Part shown: positions 44,519 to 52,154 of the stretch, one piece after another
Numbering within the stretch: the stretch's first letter is position 1
How the letters are laid out: each line of letters starts with the position of its first letter
From: Tessaracoccus sp. MC1679
GTDB taxonomy: Bacteria; Actinomycetota; Actinomycetes; Propionibacteriales; Propionibacteriaceae
Assembly (NCBI RefSeq): GCF_014164775.1
Contig: NZ_JACJGB010000002.1
Location: 248,001-312,000 of the forward strand
DNA: 64,000 bases
Direction: 5' to 3'
Notes under the pieces: model-generated
Told to the model about the DNA's origin: nothing
What the model saw: the letters and a program-made list of their open reading frames with translations, nothing else
Database searches by the model: none
Position numbers and translations under genes: made by a program

Positions 44519-44744
44519 GGGACCTGTCCCGACGCGCCGCCCTCTCTTCCCGAGCGAGGTGTTTCGCGTCGACGTGGACCCGGATCAGTTCCTGGCATTC
44601 CACCAGCTGGGCGCCGGTCAACCGCGACGGGAGCTTCCGCAGTCCCGCGACGATCGCCTCCGCCTGAGCCAGCGACACCACCCATCCTTGAGGGCCGCTG
44701 TGGACGATAAGAAGGAACAGCTCCCCCGACCCAGCCCGAGCCAC
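44519..44744 (-). pseudogene. Possible 5' fragment of a DUF222/HNH-type gene
   Basis: On the minus strand, an open stretch reads HSGPQGWVVSLAQAEAIV, then AGLRKLPSRLTGAQLVECQELIRVHVDAKHLAREER, and then runs into antisense of the phosphatase gene. It resembles the N-terminal helices of DUF222 (13E12-type) HNH proteins, a family often found as decayed copies in actinobacteria. No HNH domain follows. Weakly supported. Confidence 0.25.
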
Positions 44745-44874
44745 AGCGCCGCGCTCGCTTCCATCACGCGTCCGCCGCGCTCAGCTTGGCTTCATTGAGC
44801 AGGGTGGATCCCAAGTCCGCGGAGGCGGGGCGCCAGTGCGAGGTTCCACGCTCAGGGGGCCGACCAGAGGGTGC

Positions 44875-44996
44875 CACTACGGGCACGATTCCGCGCCCCA
44901 ACCTTCCTGGGGCCCAAGACAGCCGGACCTGCGGGCCGTAGCTCCCTGATCCGCTGAGGGTGGGGTGCTCGCCTCCACGGAAACGTGCCCGTAGTG
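44875..44996. repeat. 13-bp inverted repeat pair with ~96-bp spacer
   Basis: CACTACGGGCACG at 44875-44887 and its exact complement CGTGCCCGTAGTG at 44984-44996. It could be the ends of a small non-autonomous element or a long hairpin. Confidence 0.6.
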
Positions 44997-45321
44997 CCGG
45001 TCACCCTGCCCTCGACTGAGCGTGAAGGGCGACACTGGCGTCCCGCCTCCGCGGCGGAGCGTCGGTCGAGACACCGGACCGGATGCCAGCCAGGGGCTTC
45101 GCCGCGGTCTGCGCCGCTTGGCGGGCAGTTCGATCACTGAGGGTCCCGCTCCCCGAGAGTAGGGGTGGGGGACGGCAGGGCGGCACTGCGCAGCGGTGCC
45201 CAACCCGACGATCACCCAACCGGCATCCCGCCTCAGCAGACCCAGCCCCCACGCCGCCCTGCCGGCCCGCACCCGGGACAGGACCACGCCACAGACAGGG
45301 CGAGTGCGGGGAGACGGGAGA

Positions 45322-45406
45322 CGATGCCCGGGCGGCCTCAACAACCCGACCACCGACCACACCGGTAGATACCTTCAGACCAAGGACATCGGCCGCCCGG
45401 GCATCG
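45322..45406. repeat. 16-bp inverted repeat pair with 53-bp spacer
   Basis: CGATGCCCGGGCGGCC at 45322-45337 and GGCCGCCCGGGCATCG at 45391-45406 are perfect complements. No T tract follows. Unknown role. Confidence 0.65.
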
Positions 45407-45457
45407 ACTCACGCCTCCCCGCACCCGACCACAAGATCGGCGTGGAGGTGGTAGTCA

Positions 45458-45512
45458 CGACCCTTCGAGACAAGCCTCGCCGCTTCGCGGGCGGCCCTCC
45501 TCAGGGAGCGGG
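45458..45512. repeat. REP-like palindromic element (copy 1)
   Basis: CGACCCTTCGAGACA, a small GC-rich hairpin (CGCCGCTTCGCGGGC) and CCTCCTCAGGGAGCGG. The same order is found at 52092-52148. A shorter degenerate relative (CGCTACGCGGG ... CCTCCCAGGGAGCGG) follows at about 45523-45560. Confidence 0.65.
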
Positions 45513-45603
45513 AGCAGACCGGCCACGCCGCTACGCGGGCAGCCCTCCCAGGGAGCGGGGAGGACGGCCACGCCACCCGTCGGCCGGCTCACCCAGCCGG
45601 CGG

Positions 45604-47319
45604 TCAGTCGAGGATGAGGTCCGGGTAGTTCGGCTGCCACATGCGGTCGAACACGTCCTGGACGGGGTTCTCCAGCTCGATGCTGGCGACCCCATCCTCC
45701 GCAGCCGCCTTCGCCACGGCGATCGCGACAGTGGCCGACACGCGGCGCAGGTCTTTGATCCTCGGCAGCAGCGGGGCGCCCGCGCTGCGGATCCCCACCA
45801 TCGAGGCGACGGCCTGGGCTGCCGCCGCGATCATCCGGTCGGTGACCCGGGTGGCGCCGCAGACGGCCACGCCCAGGCCCAACCCCGGGAAGACCAGGGC
45901 GTTGTTGGCCTGGGCGATGCTGTACTCGACGTCGTCGCGCAGCACCGGGTCGAACGGGGAACCCGTGGCGAGCAGGGCCTTGCCGTCGGTCCACTCGAGC
46001 AGATCCGCCGGGGTGGCCTCCGCCAGCGCCGTGGGGTTGGACAGCGGCATGATGATGGGCTGGGGCACGTGGGCGGCCATGTCGCGCACCATGTGCTCGG
46101 TGAACGAGCCCGGCTGGCCGGAAGTGCCGATGAGGAGGGTGGGGTGCACGTTGCGCACCACGTCGGTCAGCGACACCGCACCTCGCCGATCCAGGTCCCA
46201 GTCCGCCACCTCCGCCGCGGCCCGTGCGTAGGGGCGCTGGAAGTCACGCACGCCCGCCGACGAGTCCGTGATGAGGCCGCGGCTGTTCAGACACCAGAAG
46301 CGTTGGTGGGCCGCGTCGTCGTCGAGGCCCTCGCCCGCCATCATGTCGCGCATGAGGTCCGCGATCCCCACGCCGGCGGTGCCCGCCCCGTGGATGACGA
46401 TGCGCTGATCGCTCAGCCGCTCCCCCTTGGCCCGGACGGCCGCCAGCGCGGCGGCCCCCACGACGGCGGCGGTGCCCTGCACGTCGTCGTTGAAGGTGCA
46501 CACCTCGTCGCGGTACCGGGTGAGGATGCGGTGGGCGTTGGCCGCGCCGAAGTCCTCCCAGTGGATCATCGCCCGCGGGAACACGCGCTGGGCTGCGGCG
46601 ACGAAGGCCTCCACGAACTCGTCGTAGCGCTCGCCGCGCACCCGGGCGTGCCGCAGCCCCGGGTACAGGTCGTCGTTGAGGAGGCCCATGTTGTCGGTGC
46701 CCACATCCAGCCCGACGGCGATCATCCGGTCCGGGTCCACGCCGGCCGCCGCCGTGTAGAGGCTCATCTTGCCGTGGCAGATGAGGATCCCGCCCACGCC
46801 CTGGTCGCCGATGCCCAGGATCCCCTCCGAGTCGGTCACCACCACGATGTCGATGTCGTCGGCGGTGCGGCCGCTGGCGCGCAGCGATTCCTCAATGTCC
46901 TCAGGTGAGTCGATGGACAGGAACACCCCGTCGAGGCGGGTGAACTGCCGGCTGAACTGCTCGATGGCGTCGCCGATGGTGGGGGTGTAGACGATGGGCA
47001 TCATCTCGTCGAGGTGTTCGCTGAGCAGCCGGTAGAACAGCACCGTGTTGCGGTCCTTGAGAGCGGCGAGGCGACGGAATTTCGCCATCGGCAGCCGCGC
47101 CTCCAGGAACTGCTCGTAAGCGCGGTGGACCTGTGCATCGATGGGTGTGACACCGGTCGGCAGGAGGCCGACCAGGCCGAGGTTCCGGCGCTCCTCCGGG
47201 GTGAACGCGGTGCCCCGGTTGAGGCGGGGCGTTCTCAGGATGGCTCTGCCTCGGACATTCACCTTGACTCGTGAGCCGTGGTTGCCGGGGAGGACCTCGT
47301 AACGACGTTGTTCAGGCAC
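45604..47319 (-). CDS. NAD-dependent malic enzyme
   Basis: 571 residues. The GTG at 47319 is preceded by GGAGG; an open extension far upstream lies inside the SulP gene and is not real. It oxidatively decarboxylates malate to pyruvate. Signatures: the catalytic Tyr region MMPIVYTPTIGDAIEQFSRQF, VVVTDSEGILGIGDQGVGGILICHGKMSLYTAAAGVDP, metal ligands in IHWEDFGAANAHRIL and TFNDDVQGTAAVV, and the NAD fold IVIHGAGTAGVGIADLM. Length and motifs match the long E. coli MaeA (SfcA) type. Confidence 0.95.
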   Translation of the reverse strand: MPEQRRYEVLPGNHGSRVKVNVRGRAILRTPRLNRGTAFTPEERRNLGLVGLLPTGVTPIDAQVHRAYEQFLEARLPMAKFRRLAALKDRNTVLFYRLLSEHLDEMMPIVYTPTIGDAIEQFSRQFTRLDGVFLSIDSPEDIEESLRASGRTADDIDIVVVTDSEGILGIGDQGVGGILICHGKMSLYTAAAGVDPDRMIAVGLDVGTDNMGLLNDDLYPGLRHARVRGERYDEFVEAFVAAAQRVFPRAMIHWEDFGAANAHRILTRYRDEVCTFNDDVQGTAAVVGAAALAAVRAKGERLSDQRIVIHGAGTAGVGIADLMRDMMAGEGLDDDAAHQRFWCLNSRGLITDSSAGVRDFQRPYARAAAEVADWDLDRRGAVSLTDVVRNVHPTLLIGTSGQPGSFTEHMVRDMAAHVPQPIIMPLSNPTALAEATPADLLEWTDGKALLATGSPFDPVLRDDVEYSIAQANNALVFPGLGLGVAVCGATRVTDRMIAAAAQAVASMVGIRSAGAPLLPRIKDLRRVSATVAIAVAKAAAEDGVASIELENPVQDVFDRMWQPNYPDLILD

Positions 47320-47366
47320 GCCTCCAAACCTACCGCGAGCGGGCAGCCCGCCGTAGGTCGCAGGGA

Positions 47367-49106
47367 TCAGCGGCCGGTCCCGGCCAGGCTCCGTACGGCC
47401 CACTCCACGGCCTCCGACAGCTCGCGCACGTGCTGATCGTCGTCGAACACGTTCATCAGGCGACACGTCCGTTGCTGGGACTCGGTCATCCCCTGCACCA
47501 CGAAAGACACCCCGCGTCCCTTGAACTGCCGCCCCACGGCCTTGATCGCGTCGGCGCCGGAGGCATCGAGGATGGTCATCCGGTGGCATCGCAGGATCAC
47601 GGCGCTGACCTCGTCCTCGACGGCCGTGACCTCGTCGACGAAACGGCGCGCGTTGCCGTAGAACAGGGCCCCGTCCACGCGGAACACCGCGACCTTCGGG
47701 CGCAGGTGCTCGTGCTCGGGGCTCAGGTCCACGTCGCCCTCGCGGGTGTTGGTGGGCAGTCGCTGGCGGGCGACAACGGAGTAGGAGGCCATGTGGCGCA
47801 GGCTCATCAGCGCCGCCATTCCGATGCCCAGGAGGACAGCTGCGACGAGGTCGAGGAAGATGGTGGCGCCCAGAGTGAGCCAGAACGTGTTGCGGTCCGC
47901 CCGGGTGACGGCGGTGAGGGTCCGGACGAGGCCCAGGTTGATCATGCGACCGGCGGTGACCAGCAGCACGCCGCCCAGCGCCGCCATGGGGATCAGCGAG
48001 ACAAGCGGCGCCAGCAGCAGCATGACCAGTAGCAGCACCACCGCGTGCGAGACGGACGCCAGCCGCGTCCTCGCTCCGGAGCGCACGCTCACCGCGGTGC
48101 GGGCGATGGCGCCGGTGGCGGGAAGCCCGCCGAAGAAGCCGGAGGCGACGTTGGCGAGCCCCTGACCCATGAGCTCGCGGTCCGGGCTGGTCGGAGTGAG
48201 ATCGGGGCGCATCCCATCGGCGACGCGCGCTGACAGCAGTGACTCGAGTGCCGCCAGGGCCGCCACTGCAAATGCGGGCGCGATCAGATCCTGGAGAAGT
48301 GCCGCGTTGAAAGGCGGCAGCGCCGGCATCGGCAGGCCTGTGGGGAGGGCGCCGATTCGATGGACGTCGGCCCCGGTCAGCTCCACCGCGATCGTCGCGA
48401 CGACGATTGCGATCAGGGAGAGGGGCAACCGCCGGAAGAAGCGGTGCCCGAGCAGATGAACCGCAATCACACCCACCGTCACCAGCAGCGGCTGCCAGGC
48501 GAGCAACCAGTCTGTAGCGGCGAGCGTCAGCCACGAGGACACCAGCGTGGATTCCGCCTCCGCACGCTCCGTCCCCAGGACGAGCGGGAGTTGTTGCAGC
48601 GCGATGATGACGCCGATGCCGATGGTGAAGCCCTCCACCACAGAGAGGGGGATGAACTCGACAGAGCGCCCCACCGCCGTCAATGCCATGGCCACGACGA
48701 TGATGCCCGCGAAGACGGCGAGCAGCGGCACCGTCTCGACGCCATGCTTCGCGATGACCGGCAGCAGCACCACCGTCATGGCGCCGGTGGGACCTGAGAC
48801 CTGCAGGTGACTGCCCCCGAAGATCGCCGCGACAAGGCCCGCGATGATCGCGGTGACGAGGCCGGCGGCCGCCCCTGCCCCGGAGGCGACTCCGAACCCG
48901 AGCGCGAGGGGAAGAGCGACGATCCCGACGGTGACGCCCGCGAGCAGGTCCTTGCCCCAGGAGGAACGCAGCCCGGCGTAGTCCTTCGGGGTCGGCCACA
49001 GTCCGGCAAAGCTCACCAGGTGGCTGCCGACGAGGGTTCGGTAGCGTTCGAGCTTCTCCCGGGGTGTCAGCCGTTTCGCTTCGATCCTGAAATCCCTGTT
49101 GCCCAC
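47367..49106 (-). CDS. SulP family anion permease with STAS domain
   Basis: About 579 residues. Transmembrane domain of 10-14 helices with the sulfate-transporter segments DLLAGVTVGIVALPLALGFGVASGAGAAAGLVTAIIAGLVAAIFGGSHLQVSGPTGAMTVVL and GLANVASGFFGGLPATGAIARTAVSVRSGARTRLASV. A C-terminal STAS domain (about 455-570) contains VILRCHRMTILDASGADAIKAVGRQFKGRGVSFVVQGMTE. Probably an inorganic-anion (sulfate or bicarbonate) uptake system. The GTG at 49106 has GGAGAGG at proper distance and is preferred; an upstream GTG at 49145 is possible. 47 bp upstream of the malic enzyme gene on the same strand. Confidence 0.9.
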   Translation of the reverse strand: MGNRDFRIEAKRLTPREKLERYRTLVGSHLVSFAGLWPTPKDYAGLRSSWGKDLLAGVTVGIVALPLALGFGVASGAGAAAGLVTAIIAGLVAAIFGGSHLQVSGPTGAMTVVLLPVIAKHGVETVPLLAVFAGIIVVAMALTAVGRSVEFIPLSVVEGFTIGIGVIIALQQLPLVLGTERAEAESTLVSSWLTLAATDWLLAWQPLLVTVGVIAVHLLGHRFFRRLPLSLIAIVVATIAVELTGADVHRIGALPTGLPMPALPPFNAALLQDLIAPAFAVAALAALESLLSARVADGMRPDLTPTSPDRELMGQGLANVASGFFGGLPATGAIARTAVSVRSGARTRLASVSHAVVLLLVMLLLAPLVSLIPMAALGGVLLVTAGRMINLGLVRTLTAVTRADRNTFWLTLGATIFLDLVAAVLLGIGMAALMSLRHMASYSVVARQRLPTNTREGDVDLSPEHEHLRPKVAVFRVDGALFYGNARRFVDEVTAVEDEVSAVILRCHRMTILDASGADAIKAVGRQFKGRGVSFVVQGMTESQQRTCRLMNVFDDDQHVRELSEAVEWAVRSLAGTGR

Positions 49107-49182
49107 GCTCACCCTCTCCGAGAGGTCAGGGTACGCCCGATCCACGAGGCGCCGCTCATCGGGGTCAGGCGCCGCCCCCGGC

Positions 49183-50004
49183 TCAGCGCAGGAAGAGCGC
49201 CTTCAGCCGCAGCGTGGCCGCCGTCGTGCCCAGGACGATCATCACCGCGAAGTACGCCAGGTGCCCCCAGATCGACGGCTGGATCAGGCCGGTGGTGAGC
49301 TGGCGCACCATGTCCACGGCGTGCCACAACGGCATCGCCATGATCACCCACTGCACGGACTGCGGGTACACGTCGATGGGGAAGAAGGTGGCCGACAGCA
49401 GGAACATCGGCAACATGACGAAGTAGACGATGTCCAGGTGCTGGAACGACTTCATGAAGCTGGTGGCCGCGAGCCCGATGGCCGCGAACCCGAACGCCAC
49501 CATCAGGGCGGCGGGGATGGCGAGCACAGCCGTCCAGGACAGGTTCAGCCCGAGCGCGGTGGTCACCACCATGAACCCGCACGCGTAGAGCAGCCCGCGG
49601 AACAGCGCCATGATGATCTCGCCCAGCGCCACGTCCATGGGGCCGAGGGACGTTGACAGCATCTGGTCGTAGATCTTGCCGTAGCGCATCCGGAAGAAGA
49701 CGTTCATCGTCGAGTCGTAGAGGGCGCCGTTCATGGCCGAGACCGCCATCAGCGCGGGCGCGATGTAGGCGGCGTAGGGCACGTTCTGTCCGTAGAACTC
49801 GACGCTGCCGATCAGCGCGCCGAGGCCGAGCCCCATCGAGAGCAGGTAGAACACGGGCTCGAAGAAGCCGGTCAGGATGATCAGCCAGTTGTTGCGGGCG
49901 ACCACCCTCATCCCGCGGGCGACGACCGAGCGGGTGTTGCCGCCGTAGAGGCCGGCGAGGAACGCCGGCACACGGGGAGCGGGAGCCTGAACGGGGGACG
50001 TCAT
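49183..50004 (-). CDS. ABC-2 type transporter permease (second permease)
   Basis: 273 residues, MTSPVQAPAPRVPAFLAGLYGGNTRSVVARGMRVVARNNWLIILTGFFEPVFYLLSMGLGLGALIG and five further helices, ABC2-membrane (DrrB/NodJ) family. VYFVMLPMFLLSATFFPIDVYPQSVQWVIMAMPLWHAVDMVRQL matches the NodJ-like C-terminal signature. Start ATG at 50004 overlaps the stop of the first permease gene. Third gene of a three-gene exporter operon, probably for a drug or a surface polysaccharide/lipid. Confidence 0.88.
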   Translation of the reverse strand: MTSPVQAPAPRVPAFLAGLYGGNTRSVVARGMRVVARNNWLIILTGFFEPVFYLLSMGLGLGALIGSVEFYGQNVPYAAYIAPALMAVSAMNGALYDSTMNVFFRMRYGKIYDQMLSTSLGPMDVALGEIIMALFRGLLYACGFMVVTTALGLNLSWTAVLAIPAALMVAFGFAAIGLAATSFMKSFQHLDIVYFVMLPMFLLSATFFPIDVYPQSVQWVIMAMPLWHAVDMVRQLTTGLIQPSIWGHLAYFAVMIVLGTTAATLRLKALFLR

Positions 50005-50843
50005 TCGTCGAGCCTCCGCCTGAACGTCCGGATTGACAGCCATGCGCAGACCACCGCGAGCAGGGCGAGGAATCCGAAGTGCACGGCCACCATGAGGACA
50101 GTCAAAGGCTGCCCGTACATCGCCCAGCGCCCCAGCTCTGCCGCGTGCCACAGCGGGGAGACCCACCCGATGGGCTGGAGGTAGCCGGGCAGCGTCTCGA
50201 GAGGGAAGTAGGTGCCGGAGAACAGGGTGAGCGGCACGACGACGAACCGCTCGATGAAGGACAGCTGGCCACGATCATCCTTCTGCGTGGCCACCCATGC
50301 CATGACCGCGAACCCCACGGCCACCGACAGGAGCAGTCCGACGGGGAGCAGCGCCAGGGCCCGCAGCGGCCCCGCGATCCCGAACAGCACCAGCGCGGCG
50401 AGGTAGAACACCAGCACAGGCAGCACCCGCAGCAGCGCCGCCACCTGCACGCCCACCGCCATCTGGGCCGGACTGATCGGTGTCAACCGCATGGCGGGGA
50501 AGGTGTTGAACCACTTGAATCCGCCGAACACCCCGTAGGTGTTCTCCTGCGATGACGTGAGCATCGCCGTCGACATCACCAGTGCAGGGGCGATGAAGGT
50601 GAGGTACGGCACGCCCTCGATGCCCTCGCCCCCGTCGACGAGCACGCCGAGGCCGGCGCCGAGCCCGAGCAGGTACACGATCGGCGAGCCGATGCCGGTG
50701 ACCAGCAGCGTCCCCAGATAGCGGCGCATCCGGTGGAGGTGGTGCTCGACGACGGCCCACCACCCCCATTGGGCAACGACGCGGTGGTCCGCGGCCATGC
50801 CGCGGTCGATGACGGAAGCGCGGGGGGTGACGTCTGCGCTCAT
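50001..50843 (-). CDS. ABC-2 type transporter permease (first permease)
   Basis: 280 residues starting [50 protein letters not shown]. Six membrane helices; RFVVVPLTLFSGTYFPLETLPGYLQPIGWVSPLWHAAELGRWAMYG is the NodJ/DrrB-type motif, so the two permeases are paralogues and probably form a heterodimer. ATG at 50843 overlaps the ATPase gene stop (ATGA), and its own stop overlaps the next permease. Confidence 0.88.
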   Translation of the reverse strand: MSADVTPRASVIDRGMAADHRVVAQWGWWAVVEHHLHRMRRYLGTLLVTGIGSPIVYLLGLGAGLGVLVDGGEGIEGVPYLTFIAPALVMSTAMLTSSQENTYGVFGGFKWFNTFPAMRLTPISPAQMAVGVQVAALLRVLPVLVFYLAALVLFGIAGPLRALALLPVGLLLSVAVGFAVMAWVATQKDDRGQLSFIERFVVVPLTLFSGTYFPLETLPGYLQPIGWVSPLWHAAELGRWAMYGQPLTVLMVAVHFGFLALLAVVCAWLSIRTFRRRLDE

Positions 50844-51766
50844 TCGATGAGGCTCCGTCCCGTGAGGCGGAGGAACACGTCCTCCAGGGAGGATCGCCGC
50901 ACCAGCGACGTGACCGGCTCCATCCCGCGCTCGATCACCGCCTGAAGGGCGTGCTCGCCGTTGTCCGCGTAAATGAGGACGCGGTCCGGCAGCACCTCCT
51001 GCCGCTCGCCGATGCCTGCCAGCACGCGGGCGGCCTCCTCGTTGCGCGCGGACCCGAAGCGCACCTCCAGCACCTCGCGGGTGGAGTACTGGCGGATCAG
51101 CGACGGCGGGCTCCCCTCCGCGACGATCCGGCCCTTGTCGATCACCACGAGCCTGTCGCAGAGCTGCTCGGCCTCGTCCATGAAGTGGGTGGTGACCACC
51201 AGCGTCACGCCCTCCTCCTTGAGCCGGAACAGCCGGTCCCACAGGACGTGACGTGCCTGAGGGTCCAGGCCCGTCGTCGGCTCGTCGAGCAGCATGATCT
51301 TCGGGTTGTTGATCAGGCCGCGCGCGATGGTGAGGCGGCGCTTCATGCCGCCCGAGAGACCGTCGACGCGTGCCAGGCGCTTGTCCTTCAGCTGGGCGAA
51401 GTCCAGCAGCTCCTCGGCCCGCTGCTTGACGTAGGCGCGGGGAAGGCCGAAGTACCGGCCGTAGACGGTGAGGTTGTCGATCACCCTGAGCTCCTCGTCG
51501 AGGAGGTCGCCTTGGGGGACGATGCCGAGCTGGGCCCGGATCTGCGGGCCGTGATGGTTGGTGTCGAGGCCGAGCACGGTGAGTTCGCCGTCGCTGCGGG
51601 TGGAGGTGGCGGCGATCATCCGCATGGTGGTGGACTTGCCGGCGCCGTTGGGGCCGAGGAAGCCGAACGACTCCCCCGGCGCGATCTCGAAATCGATCCC
51701 GTCGACGGCGGTGAGGGTGCCGTAGCGCTTGGTCAGCGCGCGGGCGGTGATCACTGGCTCAGTCAC
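50840..51766 (-). CDS. ABC transporter ATP-binding protein (DrrA/NodI-like)
   Basis: 308 residues from the GTG at 51766 ([23 protein letters not shown]). Walker [11 protein letters not shown] (about 40), Q-loop [16 protein letters not shown], signature [15 protein letters not shown], Walker [14 protein letters not shown], and His switch [17 protein letters not shown]. The C-terminal extension ([34 protein letters not shown]) is that of NodI/DrrA proteins. First gene of the exporter operon. The much longer open frame upstream is repeat sequence and lacks a start signal. Confidence 0.93.
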   Translation of the reverse strand: MTEPVITARALTKRYGTLTAVDGIDFEIAPGESFGFLGPNGAGKSTTMRMIAATSTRSDGELTVLGLDTNHHGPQIRAQLGIVPQGDLLDEELRVIDNLTVYGRYFGLPRAYVKQRAEELLDFAQLKDKRLARVDGLSGGMKRRLTIARGLINNPKIMLLDEPTTGLDPQARHVLWDRLFRLKEEGVTLVVTTHFMDEAEQLCDRLVVIDKGRIVAEGSPPSLIRQYSTREVLEVRFGSARNEEAARVLAGIGERQEVLPDRVLIYADNGEHALQAVIERGMEPVTSLVRRSSLEDVFLRLTGRSLIE

Positions 51767-51947
51767 CCGCGACACACTACGACACCCCACCGACGATTCA
51801 CACGGCCGCTGCGCCGGGCCACCCCGCTGGCTGAGGAGCCGCGAAGCGGCCTCGAAGCGGACGTGAGCCCTGTCGCCCGATCCGGCCACAGGTTCCAGCA
51901 CCGTGCGCCGGAGGCTTCGACGCGGTCGGCGGCGCTCCGCGCCTAAC
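51767..51947. other. Intergenic spacer without visible gene
   Basis: About 180 bp upstream of the ABC operon. Contains GCTGGCTGAGGAGCCGCGAAGCGG, split here as a short GC hairpin (CCGCGAAGCGG), and no open frame with a ribosome-binding site. The promoter of the exporter operon should be here but no clear boxes are seen. Confidence 0.4.
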
Positions 51948-52148
51948 CCTCGATCCCCGAGGAGGCCCACCGCCGAAGGCGCGCTGGGCGCCTCACCTCG
52001 ATCCCTGAGGAGGCCCACCGCCGAAGGCGCGTGGGCCGTCTCGAAGGGTCGTGACGCAACCTCCACGCCAGACCGGGATGAGCCAGACCCGCGACCCTTC
52101 GAGACAGCCGACGGTCGCTACGCGACGCCGGCCTCCTCAGGGATCGGC
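51948..52148. repeat. REP-like palindromic cluster between the ABC operon and phoX
   Basis: Two direct copies of a ~36-bp unit (CCTCGATCC..GAGGAGGCCCACC and onward) at 51948-51983 and 51996-52031 are followed by an inverted pair, GTCTCGAAGGGTCG (52038-52051) and CGACCCTTCGAGAC (52092-52105). GGCCTCCTCAGGGATCG at about 52130-52146 is the complement of part of the second unit. The inner right half matches the element at 45458-45512. Together they could fold into one large cruciform. Confidence 0.75.
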
Positions 52149-52154
52149 AAGATG

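Larger units (their letters stand above)
44519..45603. other. Gene-poor region with inverted repeats
   Basis: About 1.1 kb between the phosphatase and malic enzyme genes without a convincing intact gene. Open frames on both strands lack ribosome-binding sites and family motifs. It contains a possible DUF222 fragment, two spaced inverted repeats and two REP-like palindrome copies, consistent with a decayed insertion. Confidence 0.6.

Noticed and set aside
45196-46908. 570-codon plus-strand open frame
   Set aside because: Mostly antisense to the malic enzyme; its 5' part crosses repeat sequence without coding features.
47320-48999. 1131-codon fused open frame joining malic enzyme to upstream sequence
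   Set aside because: The upstream part is a shadow of the SulP gene on the same strand in another frame; the GTG at 47319 with GGAGG is the real start.
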